A DNA stretch of 6,389 bases from contig RPPU01000274.1 of assembly GCA_003819975.1 (NCBI GenBank), positions 1-6,389 on the forward strand, read 5' to 3'. The position numbers were made by a program, and so were the translations under genes. The DNA comes from Desulfobacteraceae bacterium (GTDB lineage Bacteria > Desulfobacterota > DSM-4660 > Desulfatiglandales > HGW-15). A model generated the notes under the pieces. That model made no database searches. It was not told the DNA's origin and saw nothing but the letters and a program-made list of their open reading frames with translations. Positions 4,991 through 6,389 of the stretch are shown one piece after another. Each line of letters begins with the position of its first letter. Within the stretch, counting starts at the first letter, position 1.

Positions 4991-5391
4991 AGAAGAGACG
5001 GGATTAACTGGATTTTTAAAAAAATGAATAATGATATCGTCATCAATGAGAGTTGTCGATGCTCTTGAAATAAGTTTCCATGCGTCGTTCGAGGCCTTCC
5101 CTGAAGGGAAACGGGGGGTAGAAGACAGAATTATAGGACGGGTTTTCTATTTAGAGAGCGGTGGTACGACGCCGATTTTTTTCAAATGCGGATATATCCG
5201 TGCAATCCCAATAATCCCGATAAGTCATTTGAGGGTTTCATCCTTAAGAAGTCCCCGTCTAGAGTGAAAGTTTTAATGAAAACGGCGTAAAAAATCGAGA
5301 ACGGAATGCAAAGTGATGAGGATCTAAAAAGATCCTTCTGGCCTAATTTCATTTTCAAGGCCAGAAATGAAAGACACTGACCTATTTCCTC
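4991..5391. other. 400-bp gap, no convincing gene
   Basis: A 78-codon frame (5031-5267, +) is open here but has no ribosome site, no recognisable family and a low-quality translation, so I do not count it as a gene. Small dyads are visible: TTCCC-TGAA-GGGAA (5097-5110), and the paired hairpins at 5319-5366 described separately. The stretch marks the transition from the GC-richer genes on the left to AT-rich DNA on the right. It may contain decayed sequence. Confidence 0.5.
5319..5366 (-). terminator. Two adjoining hairpins beyond the stop of the membrane protein gene
   Basis: Read on the minus strand, the transcript of the 5392-5871 gene would first meet TTCTGGCCT pairing with AGGCCAGAA (5358-5366 and 5336-5344, 9 bp, 13-nt loop). 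It would then meet AGGATCT-TTTT-AGATCCT (5319-5336, 7 bp). The first hairpin is followed after a few bases by a run of five T. It starts 25 nt after the stop codon, a good place for a terminator, although the T-run is displaced and shared with the second hairpin's loop. Confidence 0.4.
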
Positions 5392-5871
5392 TTATTCTAT
5401 TGTTGGTCTGCGGATTTTATTTTGTTTTTTACCGAACTTCATTCTTAATAAGAATCCAAGGCATATTAAAAATAGTAAAATCCATTTTATATAACTTTCA
5501 AGTCGTTCCTTATCAAGATCGAAAATATATTCACCAATTAACTTGTATAGCGGAATGATAATAAAAAAAATACCAACAAACCAAAGATCGGAACTTTTGA
5601 CATGCCTCCTGAAACCTTTAGTTGCTTTTGGATCTTCCATGGCTTCTTCATCAACGTCGATTGTAGCTTTTAATTTGGATGCAAATTTAATCGCGAGAAA
5701 GCCATATATTGGGATCGAGATAATAAAGAAGACTATTGATCCATACTTTGAAATAACTAGATCTCTTGAGATAAACAAAAAAGCCATAAACACTGCACCC
5801 CATAACATTAACAGTATCGGTATTCCGACAAAGACGATTTTTGGAATATCTGGCTTTTTAATCATATCCAT
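5392..5871 (-). CDS. Hypothetical membrane protein with four predicted helices
   Basis: A 159-residue integral membrane protein that I cannot place in a family. Four hydrophobic segments are visible: residues 12-34, 43-64, 96-116 and 127-144. A charged, acidic loop (IDVDEEAMEDPKATKG, 71-86) lies between the second and third, and the C-terminal tail is strongly basic (RMKFGKKQNKIRRP). By the positive-inside rule both ends would be cytoplasmic. GGGAG lies 4 nt before the ATG at 5871 and 10 nt before the ATG at 5865; the second gives more usual spacing, so the protein may be 157 residues. Codon use is strongly AT-biased compared with every other gene in the window, suggesting recent acquisition. 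It is flanked by non-coding DNA on both sides. The sustained open frame, membrane pattern and ribosome site support a real gene; the function is unknown. Confidence 0.72.
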   Translation of the reverse strand: MDMIKKPDIPKIVFVGIPILLMLWGAVFMAFLFISRDLVISKYGSIVFFIISIPIYGFLAIKFASKLKATIDVDEEAMEDPKATKGFRRHVKSSDLWFVGIFFIIIPLYKLIGEYIFDLDKERLESYIKWILLFLICLGFLLRMKFGKKQNKIRRPTIE

Positions 5872-6108
5872 TTTACTCCCTTAATGTCGCTAAAAAGTTT
5901 TTCTAATTCTAATACCCGATCTGAAGTGGCCTTTTAAACTGCAATTTGAAAAAGTGCAAGGATAATCTATGACGAAAGAGGGAATTCACCGGCCATTCAG
6001 AATCAAGCGAACCAATTTGGATAATATATAATCTTTTGACAAATGATTTACAATTGGATTTTTTCCTTCCTAAAGATAAGGGGGCAGTCGGAAGGGGCGG
6101 AGGTTTTT
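5872..6108. other. AT-rich intergenic stretch between two minus-strand genes
   Basis: These 237 bp lie downstream of the MATE gene and upstream of the membrane protein gene, both read on the minus strand. The stretch should hold the membrane gene's promoter, but I found no pair of boxes good enough to mark. A TTGACA at 6036-6041 on the + strand has no matching -10. Near the MATE stop the + strand is purine-rich (6073-6103), with no clear hairpin terminator. Confidence 0.4.
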
Positions 6109-6389
6109 CTACTCGGGGTTTATTAGGTGTTCTTCGATGACATGCATTTTTTTCCATGCGCCTTTACGATAGCGCAGATAAAAGGCCATGCCCAGCGTGC
6201 TGACGTAAAAGGTGGCCAAGGCCCAGGCGGTGTAGAGACCGGCATGAAATACTTCCACGGCTATTAAAATCGGCAGGATCATAACAAAGATCGAAAGACC
6301 GCCGATGGTCCACATGATAAAGCGGGTATCTCCGGCGCCTTTGAGGGCGCCCGAAAAGACCAGATTCAGGGAATCGAAGAAACTGAACA
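6109..6389 (-). CDS. MATE-type multidrug/sodium antiporter, C-terminal part (5' end outside window)
   Basis: The last 92 residues of a transporter of the MATE (NorM/DinF-like) family, inner-membrane proteins that export drugs or metabolites using a sodium or proton gradient. The frame runs to the window edge without interruption. It contains NLVFSGALKGAGDTRFIMW, the hallmark segment of the C-terminal MATE domain (family pattern G-x-L-(R/K)-G-x-G-(D/N)-T). Two membrane helices follow (IGGLSIFVMILPILIAVEVF and LYTAWALATFYVSTLGMAFYLRY). A short basic-to-acidic cytoplasmic tail ends the protein at TAG (6111-6109). An internal ATG at 6315 is not the start, because the conserved segment lies upstream of it. 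Full-length members have about 450 residues, so some 80% of the gene lies beyond the window. Substrate cannot be inferred. Confidence 0.9.
   Translation of the reverse strand, partial: FSFFDSLNLVFSGALKGAGDTRFIMWTIGGLSIFVMILPILIAVEVFHAGLYTAWALATFYVSTLGMAFYLRYRKGAWKKMHVIEEHLINPE

Noticed and set aside
5031..5267. 78-aa open frame
   Set aside because: It has no ribosome site, no recognisable domain, and a translation typical of non-coding DNA.
5543..5884. 113-aa + strand frame opposite the membrane protein gene
   Set aside because: The minus-strand frame has a ribosome site and a regular membrane-helix pattern. The + frame looks like its shadow.
6036..6041. TTGACA as a + strand promoter box
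   Set aside because: No -10 box occurs at 16-18 bp spacing (only a T-run), and no + strand gene follows.

Overview
The window looks like chromosomal DNA from a bacterium of medium GC content. My best guess is a deltaproteobacterium (Desulfobacterota, Desulfobacterales-like). This rests on the gene set (Tex, Ogt, a glycine-rich RRM protein, a TIGR04076 protein, MATE) and on the short repeats of the CGAATAT type between genes. It is an inference from style and cannot be settled without a search.

Layout. Bases 1-1465 hold the 3' part of tex (RNA-binding transcription accessory protein) and, 22 bp later, a complete ogt-type O6-alkylguanine-DNA alkyltransferase, both on the + strand. Bases 1466-2155 form a 690-bp gap with no convincing gene. 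It contains a good sigma-70-like promoter with a dyad just downstream, an imperfect RNA-like fold, and three successive stem-loops leading up to the next gene. Bases 2156-3208 carry an RRM RNA-binding protein with an RG/glycine-rich tail and, 21 bp later, a class I SAM-dependent methyltransferase of the METTL21/ETF-beta-methyltransferase type. A long perfect hairpin (3230-3274) then separates these from an uncharacterised 392-aa protein (3312-4490). Next come a heptamer tandem repeat and a 99-aa TIGR04076 family protein (4691-4990).

From about 5000 to 6060 the sequence becomes AT-rich and gene-poor. It holds one minus-strand four-helix membrane protein of unknown function (5392-5871), with paired hairpins beyond its stop codon. 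The window ends in the C-terminal part of a MATE-type transporter on the minus strand (6109-6389, cut by the window edge).

No mobile element, CRISPR array, tRNA or rRNA was recognised. The points most worth a second look are the pairing of an RG-rich RNA-binding protein with a protein-methyltransferase-like gene, the 392-aa protein whose order of motifs resembles a degenerate kinase/phosphotransferase fold, and the structured 690-bp gap that may encode a non-coding RNA or a long regulatory leader.
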